From NCBI GenBank assembly GCA_020543525.1, contig JAHYIO010000027.1:248001-312000 (forward strand): a stretch of DNA of 64,000 bases. The letters run 5' to 3'. The notes beneath the pieces are model-generated. The model was not told the origin of the DNA. It searched no databases and saw nothing but the letters and a program-made list of their open reading frames with translations. Made by a program: the position numbers and the translations under genes. Each line of letters starts with the position of its first letter. Position 1 is the first letter of the stretch. The DNA comes from Coriolopsis trogii (taxonomy: Eukaryota; Basidiomycota; Agaricomycetes; Polyporales; Polyporaceae). Positions 45,840 through 55,187 of this stretch are shown one piece after another.

Positions 45840-46888
45840 TTCGAGATCGTTGATCTGGTTTGAGAAGTGTAGCGCCGGATCAATGGCTGTTTGTGGTGTT
45901 GTTGAGATCCTTAAATTGTACTTATTACATCCACCATCATGTCCATTACTATCGGGTATATGTACGACTACGTAGCATACCGACGCTTTGACGTACGCAA
46001 CGATCCGCCTGCTACTGACGCGTCGGGCCATTCGGAAGGGCAACTATAAATCCACTGCACGAGATTGTCGGTATGCGTCTTGCATACTACAACCGTGCGA
46101 CTTGCTTCTGTGTCTACTTGTCCAGACTCGGACCTCAGTACCTCAATTCATATGCCCTGACGATGCCGAAAACATCACTAGATCTGCGACTGGACTACCT
46201 GCAATTCTATGAAGATATCGTATGGAGAAGAATGCCGAGAACGAGCCCCAACTTGTTTGGCCAATAGTTTTGTCGTCACCAATGTTGTAAGTTGGACTGT
46301 CCACAATAGTTGACAACCCCCTTGGAACGGTCAGATCATTGAGACTTCTGTGCGCGTCCCCTGAAACGGTCTGAGCAACTGCTGGAGGGTGGACAGTACT
46401 GACTCACCACAGGCTGCCGGTTACGATTGTGTCCTGGACAAGTTCAACTTATAGATACTCAATTCCAAACGCTTGCAGAAATCATGCACTGTACTAGGTC
46501 ACTAGCACGGTCGTCCTCCTGGTTGACAATAGTGACGGTCGACGTCAACTTCGAGAAGTTGTAGCTGAAGCTTTGGCGCCTACAACTTCAAGCCACGCGG
46601 CTCTGATGTTTAGGCGCCTAGGCGTGCTCGCTGCCAGACTGTCAGGCTGTCCTCCTGCCACGGTCTGTCGACTCGAGCGTGGACAGATCATCACTGCGCA
46701 AGCTTGCCTGAAGAGTCTGAAGCGACGAAGGTATGCCTACGTATGCGCCATGCATGAGTATATTCATTGCTGACTCACATTACCAACATATCATATAACT
46801 TGAAGCCTAACTCCGTGACCCGGCGTGAAGTACTGGAGACTTCCGAACAGGCCATCACCATACCGTCCTATTTTCCCAAGTCGTGTTC
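45840..46888. promoter_or_regulatory. 1 kb divergent upstream region with a hairpin
   Basis: This lies between the divergent HDAC and F-box starts. It includes two overlapping inverted repeats (46546-46589). No gene is supported. Confidence 0.45.
46546..46589. repeat. Two overlapping inverted repeats sharing one arm
   Basis: CAACTTC (46546-46552) pairs with GAAGTTG (46555-46561) around a 2-base gap. The 10-bp arm GAAGTTGTAG (46555-46564) also pairs perfectly with CTACAACTTC (46580-46589) across a 15-base loop. The two hairpins are mutually exclusive. Confidence 0.7.
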
Positions 46889-48211
46889 ATGGCCCAAGCC
46901 GTTCTTCCTATTGAACTCTTCGAACTCGTGATCGACCTGGCCCACGATCCGGAGACATGGCATTCTACCTCTCTTGTTTGCAAGGAATGGCTCACGAGGA
47001 GTCGCCGGAACCTCTTCCGCGTCGTTGAGCTGCACAGGCCTCATCATCTTGAAAGATTTGGAGACCTGCTGTCGTCTGCTCCACATATCGCTCCTTGCGT
47101 GCAGGAGCTCGCTGTCTCGGAGAACTCCCTCATCGCCCTTCTCCGCCCAGCACAGGCCATCATCGCGCGGTTACCGGACTCTCTGTCCACGCATCCCCTC
47201 GTGCGGCCGACACGTCTCACGGTACACAACCAGCTCTGGTGGTCCACTCTCTATAGCCCCGACTATCTCGTCTCACTGGCTCATTTCTCATCCTCCATCA
47301 CCTCCCTCGATCTTTTCGACGTCTCGTTCCACACTGTCGCCGACCTCTCTATCATTCTGAAGGGCATGTGGCACATCAAATCACTGAGTGCGACACATTT
47401 AGACTGCCAACGCGCGCTGGATCCAGAAACGTCCGCGGCAGTAGGAGGCGATTTGCCACGCCTCACCTACTTGTACATCAACTCGACCTATCCAACCTCT
47501 GTCATAGATTGGCTCATTCAGCATAACTCCTTCCCATCCCTTCGTGACGCGGAGATCGTCTACGACCTGTCCCCTGTAGATGCTCATCAGGGCCTTGGAT
47601 CGTTCTGGGAGTCCACGGGGCCTATCGTTGAGAACCTCTCGCTCACAATCTCGAAGAAGCCCGCCGGGGTGCGACTCCCGCTTAGTGTATTGGGTGCGTC
47701 TCTATCGTGTTGGAGGAGAATCTTCTCAGCTGTAACTAATATATGGCCATGTATCGTCCACAGAGCGACACCTCAACCTATCATCGTGCACAGCGCTTCG
47801 CACCCTTCGACTCGACTGCAGACGCGAGCGCGAGCTCGTGCCCGACTTGGAGTGGCTCATCTGGCTCCTATCCCGCCTACACAGCCCCGCCCTTCGCGAG
47901 GTCTCGTTCACGTTCCAGAACAGCTCACATGCGCTTGCGACCCTCAACGACTTCGCAACGGAGCTGGACAGTCTCCTCGCCGACCTCACCTCTACGGCCC
48001 TTCCCTCATTGGAGTCGGTGGCTATCGAATTCGAGTACCGTTCCAGCAAGGCAAATGACCCGGACGAAGTCGCGCTCTTGAGCAAGTTCCCAGCCCTCCA
48101 GAAGACTGGGATGCTTCGAGGTGCGTTGCTTAGTGTGTCTCCCCAGTGTGCGCGTGTGATATCTGACCTGCATTGTGTAACATGACAGTATCTGCAAGCA
48201 CTTCTCGCTAA
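46889..48211 (+). CDS. F-box-like protein, 394 aa
   Basis: Three exons, 46889-47693, 47764-48120 and 48189-48211. The N-terminus AVLPIELFELVIDLAHDPET with STSLVCKEWLTRSRRNLFRV matches the degenerate F-box motif common in Agaricomycetes; such proteins recruit substrates to SCF ubiquitin ligases. Leu-rich segments follow (SSSITSLDLFDVSFHTVADL, ALRTLRLDCRRERELVPDLE, ALREVSFTFQN), fitting leucine-rich-repeat-like strands, and the tail ends SKFPALQKTGMLR before a short last exon. Introns are 70 and 68 nt. The first ATG of the frame is used. Expanded, fast-evolving families of this kind make a specific target unpredictable. The third exon is short and less certain. Confidence 0.82.
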
Positions 48212-48325
48212 TGCACAAGATCTCTCTGTCCTTCACTATCTCAGTAGAAAGCGTACGCCACTCGGCCCCCCTTGACCGCGTATATCTAATTCACTCCTCT
48301 CGTCACAGACTACTTTTCTTACAGA

Positions 48326-48601
48326 TGTATAACAGCACCGAGGTGTCCTAGTCTCGCCCGAATCCAATGGTATCCTATTCGTGTTCATATCGTTCTTGAC
48401 CTCAGCATCTTCGTCACCTTCGTCCTAACAATACGCCACATCTCACGGAAGCCAAGCACACGCGAGTTCTCCCGTGTCTGGGGCGCATCGCTGCGACATG
48501 TCGTTCTGACGACACTCGCCTGGTCATCGCTCTGCTCTCTCGTGTACCAATCACCTGTTATGTATGTTACTGTGGCGACATACGGGATAGGTCATAGGTA
48601 A
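48326..48601 (+). pseudogene. Open 92-codon segment of a membrane protein, no start
   Basis: A stop-free frame follows a good acceptor-like TTCTTACAG and ends with TAA. It encodes two hydrophobic stretches, RVHIVLDLSIFVTFVLTI and HVVLTTLAWSSLCSLVY, around a basic loop (RHISRKPSTREFSRVW). It looks like the terminal exon of a multi-helix membrane protein, but no upstream exons can be found before the F-box gene. It is probably a remnant; family not recognised. Confidence 0.35.
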
Positions 48602-48864
48602 GCATGGATTTCGATGGTAATAACAGGCATACAGAAAATAACAGGCATACAAAAAGGGTGACATGTGACAACAGAGCGGGTTTTACAACAGTTTTACAAC
48701 AAAGTAACAAACAACATCAGCAGCAACGAGGCAACGATCAACAACTGTCCGGATGGTAATGGTGGTACATATGTACAGAATACGTCTTTCGATTGGTTTG
48801 ATTGCTTCCGGGTGAGTGGCGATTCGCTTACGTCTGCCCCGGGACCACACTTAGGCCTCGGGGT
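48602..48864. repeat. Short tandem repeats downstream of the small secreted gene
   Basis: AATAACAGGCATACA occurs twice in a row near 48620-48655, and TTTTACAACAG/TTTTACAACAA twice near 48680-48702. These lie in the 3' flank of the minus-strand gene at 48865. Confidence 0.5.
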
Positions 48865-49067
48865 TTAGGCAGCAGTGGGCGTTGGCAGGAGACGCGAGCA
48901 GCAGGGCTCTTGGCGTTCCTCCAGACCGGCCCTATCGATGGAAGAGGAGGTAAGCGATTGCAATCTCAGGTCATCGGCGGGCAGGGAGACACATACTTTG
49001 CGATGGGTGTGGCGATGGCGCTGACCACGAAGGCTGCGACGAAGAGGAGGGCCGTCTTGAACTGCAT
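48865..49067 (-). CDS. Tiny secreted protein with RQEPCC motif, copy A (45 aa)
   Basis: Two exons, 49067-48997 and 48931-48865, are joined by a 65-nt intron with a GTATGT donor and TAG acceptor. The first exon encodes MQFKTALLFVAAFVVSAIA, a textbook signal peptide, ending TP as expected near a cleavage site. The second exon encodes AGLEERQEPCCSRLLPTPTA plus a final Ala. Only about 25 residues would remain after secretion, with a vicinal Cys pair. The gene at 50596-50799 shares the MQ-KTALL start, the ATP cleavage region, the intron position and phase, and RQEPCC followed by a Pro/Thr/Ala end. Sequence conservation across exons with a diverged intron argues for coding. No known family is recognised; a hormone-like or effector-like peptide is speculation. 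Too short for most gene finders. Confidence 0.7.
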
Positions 49068-50595
49068 GGTGGTGTGGCGGTGTGGACGAAGATGAGAGTG
49101 ATATGCGGGGAACCTGCCAGTGGACAGCATGGTCAATCAGTACGGACGCACGACTCAAAGAATGGACGCAACTGATGCGGATGTGGATGTGGATGTGGAC
49201 GCGAGGAAGGCAGGAATGCGGAAGAGCAGGGCTGTAGGGTACAGGTATGTGGCCAGCCAGTGTGCCTCTTATACATACTCTGCTCACGCAACCGTGCACG
49301 ACGTCGATGCTCGCGCACACACATCTCCGCTTACTCCGTACCCTCGCACATCTGATGCCGATACTGATGGCGCTGGATAACGGCCGCAAGGGACCTGGCA
49401 TCGGATGAGAGGACCCACAATCCGCCAAATCCGGCATAGTTCGCAGCGTTCAGCGCAAGGGGCGGTGCCGTCCCTTCCCTCGAATAGCTAGGGAGTGCTG
49501 GTTGTGCGGTACGCACGAACGATTGCGCGCGCCGCCGTGGGTCGCATCGTACTCTGTGATCCGGCCGTGCAGTGACGATGCGGACTTTACGCACTGTTTA
49601 CTTCTAGCATGTTGTGAAGCTGTCCGCATTTGTGCTGTCACATCGCCCCATGTTCGACAGATAGACGGTCGGAGTCGGAGCGATATGGTGGAACTCCCGG
49701 TTCATCTCTCCTCGGGCCTCTTGAGACGTATGAAATACTCATGATGGGAGTCACAACATCGAGGTTCCGACGACATGTGCACGACATGATAGATCTGTGG
49801 CCATCGCTATAGGTGCGTCTTGGTATGGAAGAATACCAACTATATGCTACCGTTTCATTCCATGACAGGTGATAGCCCCACGGAAGTCCGCTCGGAGAAC
49901 GGTCCACGGTGCCTTAGTGAGTCTTGGGAGCATTCGGAAGAGTCGGTTTGTATGTCATAGCAGCGTTAGTTCCGATACTAGTGCGCTTCTAGCTGACTGT
50001 GAAATAGTCATCGTGTGTCTCGCAAGCGGAAGAGGTGGTGAATGCATACTCATTAGGCATCCACAAGGATTGAGGCCAACAGCGTACTCAGCTAGGTGCC
50101 GGACCGACCGGGGTGAGAATGACGGCGTATCGCTGGTATCGGATCCTTGGCATCCTTCCTTCGGCGTACTACTGGCAGCGGTCAAACGAACTGTCATAGT
50201 CAAGCGCGGCAACATCGTAGTGGCCGCTCGGAGGGCCGCTCTTCGATGGCACTTGTCCGAGGACGAATCTGACGGTGTCATCTTGCCGTCGACCAAAGGA
50301 GTCTGCTAGTACCGGATGGTCGTGGTTCTCAGGTGAACGAACATTGTATTCGCCCAAGAATAAATGCCCACCGGTACGCCGGCTCCGTGTCAGTGTCATG
50401 GCACGGACGTCATCAAGCAAAAGGTATAGGTGAGATTTCGACATGATACGTAGTATGGCAAGGATATTGAGACATCATGTGCGACAGAACTAGAGCGAAT
50501 TACAACAGCAACAGGACAACAACAGCAGGAACGACCAGCGAGATAATGCTACATATGTATATAATACGTTATGGATGTTTAACGACGTCATTCGA
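49068..50595. promoter_or_regulatory. Upstream region of secreted-peptide gene A, with duplicated block
   Basis: A block at about 49455-49672 is repeated, diverged, at about 51085-51290, upstream of copy B. Matching words in the same order are AGGGGCGGTG, TAGCTAG-GAG-GCT, TGTGATCCGG, TTTACGCACTGTTTACTT (49586-49603 and 51210-51227) and ATCGCCCC-TGTTCGAC. The interval otherwise shows no gene. Confidence 0.55.
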
Positions 50596-50799
50596 TCATG
50601 CCGAGGTAGGAGGCGCGATCCGCTCGCAGCAGGGCTCTTGTCGTCCCCCTACGACAACTCTATCGGTGGATATGGTCAATCTGACATGCCCACGCCAGTC
50701 CATGGACACTTACCGCTTATGGTATGTATTCATGGGGGTAGGCGTAGCGACCACACCGATTATCAACGACATGACGAGGAGTGCTGTCTTAAGCTGCAT
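50596..50799 (-). CDS. Tiny secreted protein with RQEPCC motif, copy B (49 aa)
   Basis: Two exons, 50799-50714 and 50659-50596, flank a 54-nt intron with a GTAAGT donor and TAG acceptor. Exon 1 encodes the signal peptide MQLKTALLVMSLIIGVVA with TPTP after it, then MNTYHKR; exon 2 gives VVVGGRQEPCCERIAPPTSA. The intron is in the same phase and place as in copy A. A Lys-Arg pair just before the exon junction is a possible Kex2 site; both copies have Arg immediately before QEPCC. Together with the duplicated upstream block this shows a tandem duplication with retained coding function, or recent decay. Function unknown; secretion is a prediction from sequence. Confidence 0.7.
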
Positions 50800-52884
50800 G
50801 GTCGTGCGGTGTGGCCGGGGGAACTGTATGACGTCATCAGCCACACTCGATACCAGATGTATTATAGTAGCGCACCTAGAATAAAGGGAACGCAGGGAAG
50901 ACGGAAATACGGGAAGCTGGAACACTGTCATGCGATCGAATATGTGTCCTTTATATTGCCCGTGCCGTTAACGCTCCCGCACAAATACAAGCTTCCTCAG
51001 CAGCGCGTCCGATGGCAGGATAACGGCTGTGTATTCAACCCAAGAGCACACAACGCTTCATGTCCGGTTAGTCCACGCCGTTACAGTAAGGGGCGGTGTC
51101 TTTGCAGTCCTCGTATAGCTAGAGAGCGCTCGTAGTACGGAACGATGACGGCGCGCGTGGCGCCGTGCGCGAGTCGCGCTGTGATCCGGACGTCAGTAAC
51201 GATGGGGAGTTTACGCACTGTTTACTTACTTCCTTGTCCTCACGCTCCGGGTATTTGAGTTGTCATATCGCCCCGTGTTCGACGGATGGATGCTGCATGA
51301 CATCCATGTAATGTGCTCGGCACCCTTCCTATTTGAGAACAAGAATACCGCTATTTAGAGCACCTCGACGGCGAATATGGATGGTATGACTGTGTGTTAC
51401 GCCGCAAGTCAGCTGTCGCATGGACTATGCATGGAATGGATGGCTATACTTGACTCACTGCGGCTGTTCAGTGCCTCGATGACACCTATGTATTCACAGC
51501 GTTAGCCTCGATAGGTGACTTCTAGCATACTATGAGGCACCTATGTCTCTGGGATAGTGATCTAAGCCGAAGATATGAACCACGTCCTCCTTTGGGAAGC
51601 AGAATACCGTCGGGCCGACCGGGGCGCCAGCCTGCATCAATAGATCTCTGCCCATCTTCGGCCGATAGGTAGCGTTGACACTTCCTGTCACTGTCGGGCC
51701 TGCACGTATCCGCCGTCCGGACGTGGTTAATGTGCAGGGGAAAGGCTACGCAATCTCCTCGGACGACTGGGAGAGTTCTCAATTGTCCCGAGCGAGGGCT
51801 CGAGGACAAAGATTTGGGTAAGCGGTACCACTTACCACATGAACGAAGGAGTTGACATGCACAACCGGCTTGTCTCCCCTATGAAATGCCGCAATTTGAA
51901 TCAGGAGCGGTGAGACGGTCTGAACAGCCGTTAGATTTGCAATTTGGTCGCTCTCGCTGCGGTTCCGTTACGTGCATTGACTTTGGCAATCCTTGGATCC
52001 TCATGCATCATCCTAGTCATGGTCCAAACTGGGAATACATCGAGTTGTTTGGCGGCGACGGGTTTAAAGCAGCAGGCAGCTGTAGACATTGACAAATGAC
52101 AAGGTGGAAGGCGCGTGGTTGAAGTACGGCTTCGGAAGTGATTGGCGTGTTTCTATGGCGCCCACGGCGGCGCTCCCGGACCGACTTCCCACAACATCTG
52201 CGGACTTGGACACAGCACTACGCTGATCATCATATGGTCAAGATCGCTCTCTTGTCCATCTCTGGGAAGGACCGAGGTCTTCAAGCATTCATCCTTATAC
52301 CCTTCCTTCTGCTAATCTGTCAGATGAAGCTCGCACACCACCACCAATTTTCGCGTCATGGCTCCCAAAGGGATGCTCAGAGTCGTTGTTGTCGTCGAGT
52401 CGAGCACTACCTCGCCTAGTACTTTACTCACTGATCCCGCGTCGCCGGCATGATGAGGACAAGACGCGGTCACCAGACTTGGCCCGTATCCTGCCCGAGC
52501 CCGAGCCCCGACCCGCCCACACAATACCCGACGCTACGCGCACAGATTGACTTCTCCACGTGTTAGCACGGCGAACGTCCCTCGTCATCCCCACTCCTTC
52601 GATCTCAAGCGCCCGAGAGCCTCTTCCTCGTCGCACTCGCCTCTGGCAAGCAGAGAACCATCCTCGTCGTTTGCGTCGTCTCATGGTACGTCCTTCTCCC
52701 TGGCCACTTCCTTCTCTTTCCACTTCCATGTCTCTGACTGATTCGTTACATTGTTGCGTTGCGTGTGCCTCTCACCATCCGCGTGCGTCGGAATGGTGGT
52801 GCAGGTCGCGGTGTGGCAGCTATAGGCACTGGTGGACTGTGAGTGGGTGTAGTATGCCCAGAGCCCTTCCCTCTCGTCGTATCC
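50800..52884. other. 2.1 kb with duplicated promoter block, otherwise empty
   Basis: The first 500 bp hold the upstream block of copy B (51085-51290). The rest has no supported gene. The last 300 bp are C/T-rich and probably form the leader and promoter of the DUF6533 gene. Confidence 0.45.
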
Positions 52885-54780
52885 ATGCAAGCCAGCAATG
52901 CGAAGGTGATCAACAATTATGCCTCCTTGTGAGTCTATTCCTGTTTCTCGTATGGAAGAGCACGGCGTGAATGGTGTGGTGGGGGGAACGCAGCGTGCAA
53001 GGTCAATACATCAGTGTTGCGGCGAGAGGTGCGCCCGAAGTTCATATTGCGATATACCTGTCTTCGCTGACTATCATCCCTAAGCACTATTTCTATGGGA
53101 CTACTTCGTTACCCTCGATCGCGAGGTTAAGTTTGTATGGAAGAGTCGGTTCTCCGCGGCTTCTGCTCTCTTCTTACTCAATCGCTACGTCAACCTCTTG
53201 ATCACCATCTTGGAGCTTATCGTACAAGCTTCCTTTCAAACTCCCGAGGTACGAGCTCAGCTCATCACTACTCACTTTCCGCTGTTCCCATGCTCACAAA
53301 TCTCTCCAGAGGTACTTCGTCTCTGATCATGTTCTATTTGCGCTTCTAACCTCATACTCAGCTGCCCTCCAGTGGTACGCGTGCTCCAAAGCCTGCTTGT
53401 CTTTGCAACACTCATTGTCGCCGGTATGTTGCTTACTCTGGAATCTCCGTATGGCCAATCCTGTTCATCCTTCTGTAGGGTTTGTGACCCTTCGTGTCTA
53501 TGCCACCTGGTCACGGAACTGGCGTCCTGCTCTCCCCGTTCTCATTCTCGCGCTAGTGACACCCACATGCCAACTCGTGAGTGCTCTTGAACCATCCTTT
53601 CCTCTCGAGTCCTCCACGCAGTATTTATGGATGCAATGTGAGTAGTACCTCGATATCATAGGCGACCCCATACCCGCACCCCATCCCTCAGTCGGCTGCG
53701 CCATCCGAACCAATGTAGATCCATATGTATATAGCAAGTGAGTGCTGCCATTCTCATAATATGACTGTTCTCAGACAATCTTGCAGAAGTGAGCATCTTC
53801 GCAGGTCGCCAGATGATGCATGCACCGGACTCTAACGCGTCGCTCTCTCCAGTCATCATTGCCGAACGAGCCTCCACAACAGCATATGACTTCCTCCTTC
53901 TTTTGTTCACGATCATGAAGACGGCACAGGTCCGGAAAGCGGCGCTCTCTTTAGAACATAATACTTCTAATAGTCTACTGGTGCTGCTCTTGCGAGACGG
54001 TGAGTGGTCCGACGCCTACGAACCGCACGTGTAGTTGCTGAACAGCCCCTCGCGCTCAGGCACCATGTATTTTCTGTTAGTCCTGATCGTCTTTGCGGTC
54101 TCACAAACATGTGTTCTGATCATGCTATGTCTCATAGTATTCTTCTCGTAATCAATGTTGCACAAATAATCATCTCAGCGGAAATAGCCGTACGTGCTCT
54201 ATATATCCGCTCCACTCGATGTAGCTGACTAGGACATTCATCTAGGGCAACAACTTCATCTCCTTCTTCATCTCTCCGTGAGTTACATCCTATATCTTGC
54301 TCTTTGCCTCCTCTTCGTACACACATGCGTAACTCACAATCGACCTTCGTCGTCTACGCCTACAGTCTCACCTCAATTCTAATCTCCCGCTTCCTCCTCA
54401 ACCTGCGTCAAATCGCACATCTCTCCTCCGCCCATGCAGGCCTCCGCACCACCGCAGGATCACGCTCGGGCTCGGGATCAACAGAGACGACAGACACGGC
54501 CGTCATGTCCTCCGGGTTCGAACTCAGCACTGTCCGCCTCTCGGATGAGATCCTCGGCAACATGGGCGCCCCACTGCGCTCCATGTTCGACCCGGAGAAC
54601 ACCGACGTCTGCGACACTGAGAACGGCCTGAGCGTGGAGAAGGTGGGGCTCGGCCTGGAAGACTCGCTCGAGGCGGTGGCGGTGGTGAACATGCCGGGAG
54701 ACGACGATACGGAGGAGCAGCGGAGCGCGAATGATATAGAGATGCAGCTGATCCAGATAGGAAGCAAGATACTTGGGTAG
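52885..54780 (+). CDS. DUF6533 seven-helix membrane protein with many micro-exons (371 aa)
   Basis: DUF6533 proteins are an expanded basidiomycete family of receptor-like seven-helix proteins of unknown function. Fourteen exons: 52885-52928, 52994-53001, 53085-53248, 53310-53311, 53362-53423, 53479-53576, 53622-53637, 53692-53737, 53775-53788, 53853-53999, 54060-54075, 54138-54189, 54246-54277 and 54366-54780. The hallmark ALFLWDYFVTLDREVKFVW is followed by AASALFLLNRYVNLLITIL, the conserved Ser-Cys then VVRVLQSLLVFATLIVAG, FVTLRVYATWSRNWRPALPV, IIIAERASTTAYDFLLLLFT, GTMYFLILLVINVAQIIISA and the terminal ISRFLLNLRQ before an acidic tail. Exons of 8, 2, 16, 14 and 16 nt are needed to keep frame; introns are 37-88 nt. 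The 2-nt exon is the weakest point; a pseudogene is the alternative. Confidence 0.8.
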
Positions 54781-55187
54781 ACTTTGGCGTTATGCCAGTA
54801 CCGGACGTTGCAGTATGCTGGCCCCTGGAGTTGCTCGGACGTGCGCCATGACTCCTCGGCTTACCCGCGTAGGTAGTACAATATGTGCATATGATTTCCC
54901 TAACGAGTGCGTGCCATCTTGTTCCTGATCGTCTGTGGGCGCACGTCGGTAGCGCGGCTCGTGGCGCCCCTTGCTATGACTGGGAGGATGTAGTTAACCG
55001 AGCTGCTGATTGTGAAGCTTGTAAGGACCCTGCGCCGCCTATAATACACTACGGCCACGGAAAACTGACAAGCTCAAGTGTGTGCTCTCTACGTCGTACA
55101 TCATCAAGATATCTACTGTTCCCACATATACATATGAGCTGCACAGGTTGCTTGCCCTATGTGTCATCGTCAGATCCCCTCATACAG
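54781..55187. other. Convergent 3' region
   Basis: This 407-bp interval holds the 3' ends of the DUF6533 and MFS genes. Nothing else is recognised. Confidence 0.5.

Noticed and set aside
53249..53361. A single 113-nt intron, or a 9- or 21-nt exon, instead of the 2-nt exon in the DUF6533 gene
   Set aside because: These alternatives put the next exon out of frame with the conserved Ser-Cys helix; the 2-nt exon gives two normal-sized introns and correct phase. Not excluded experimentally.
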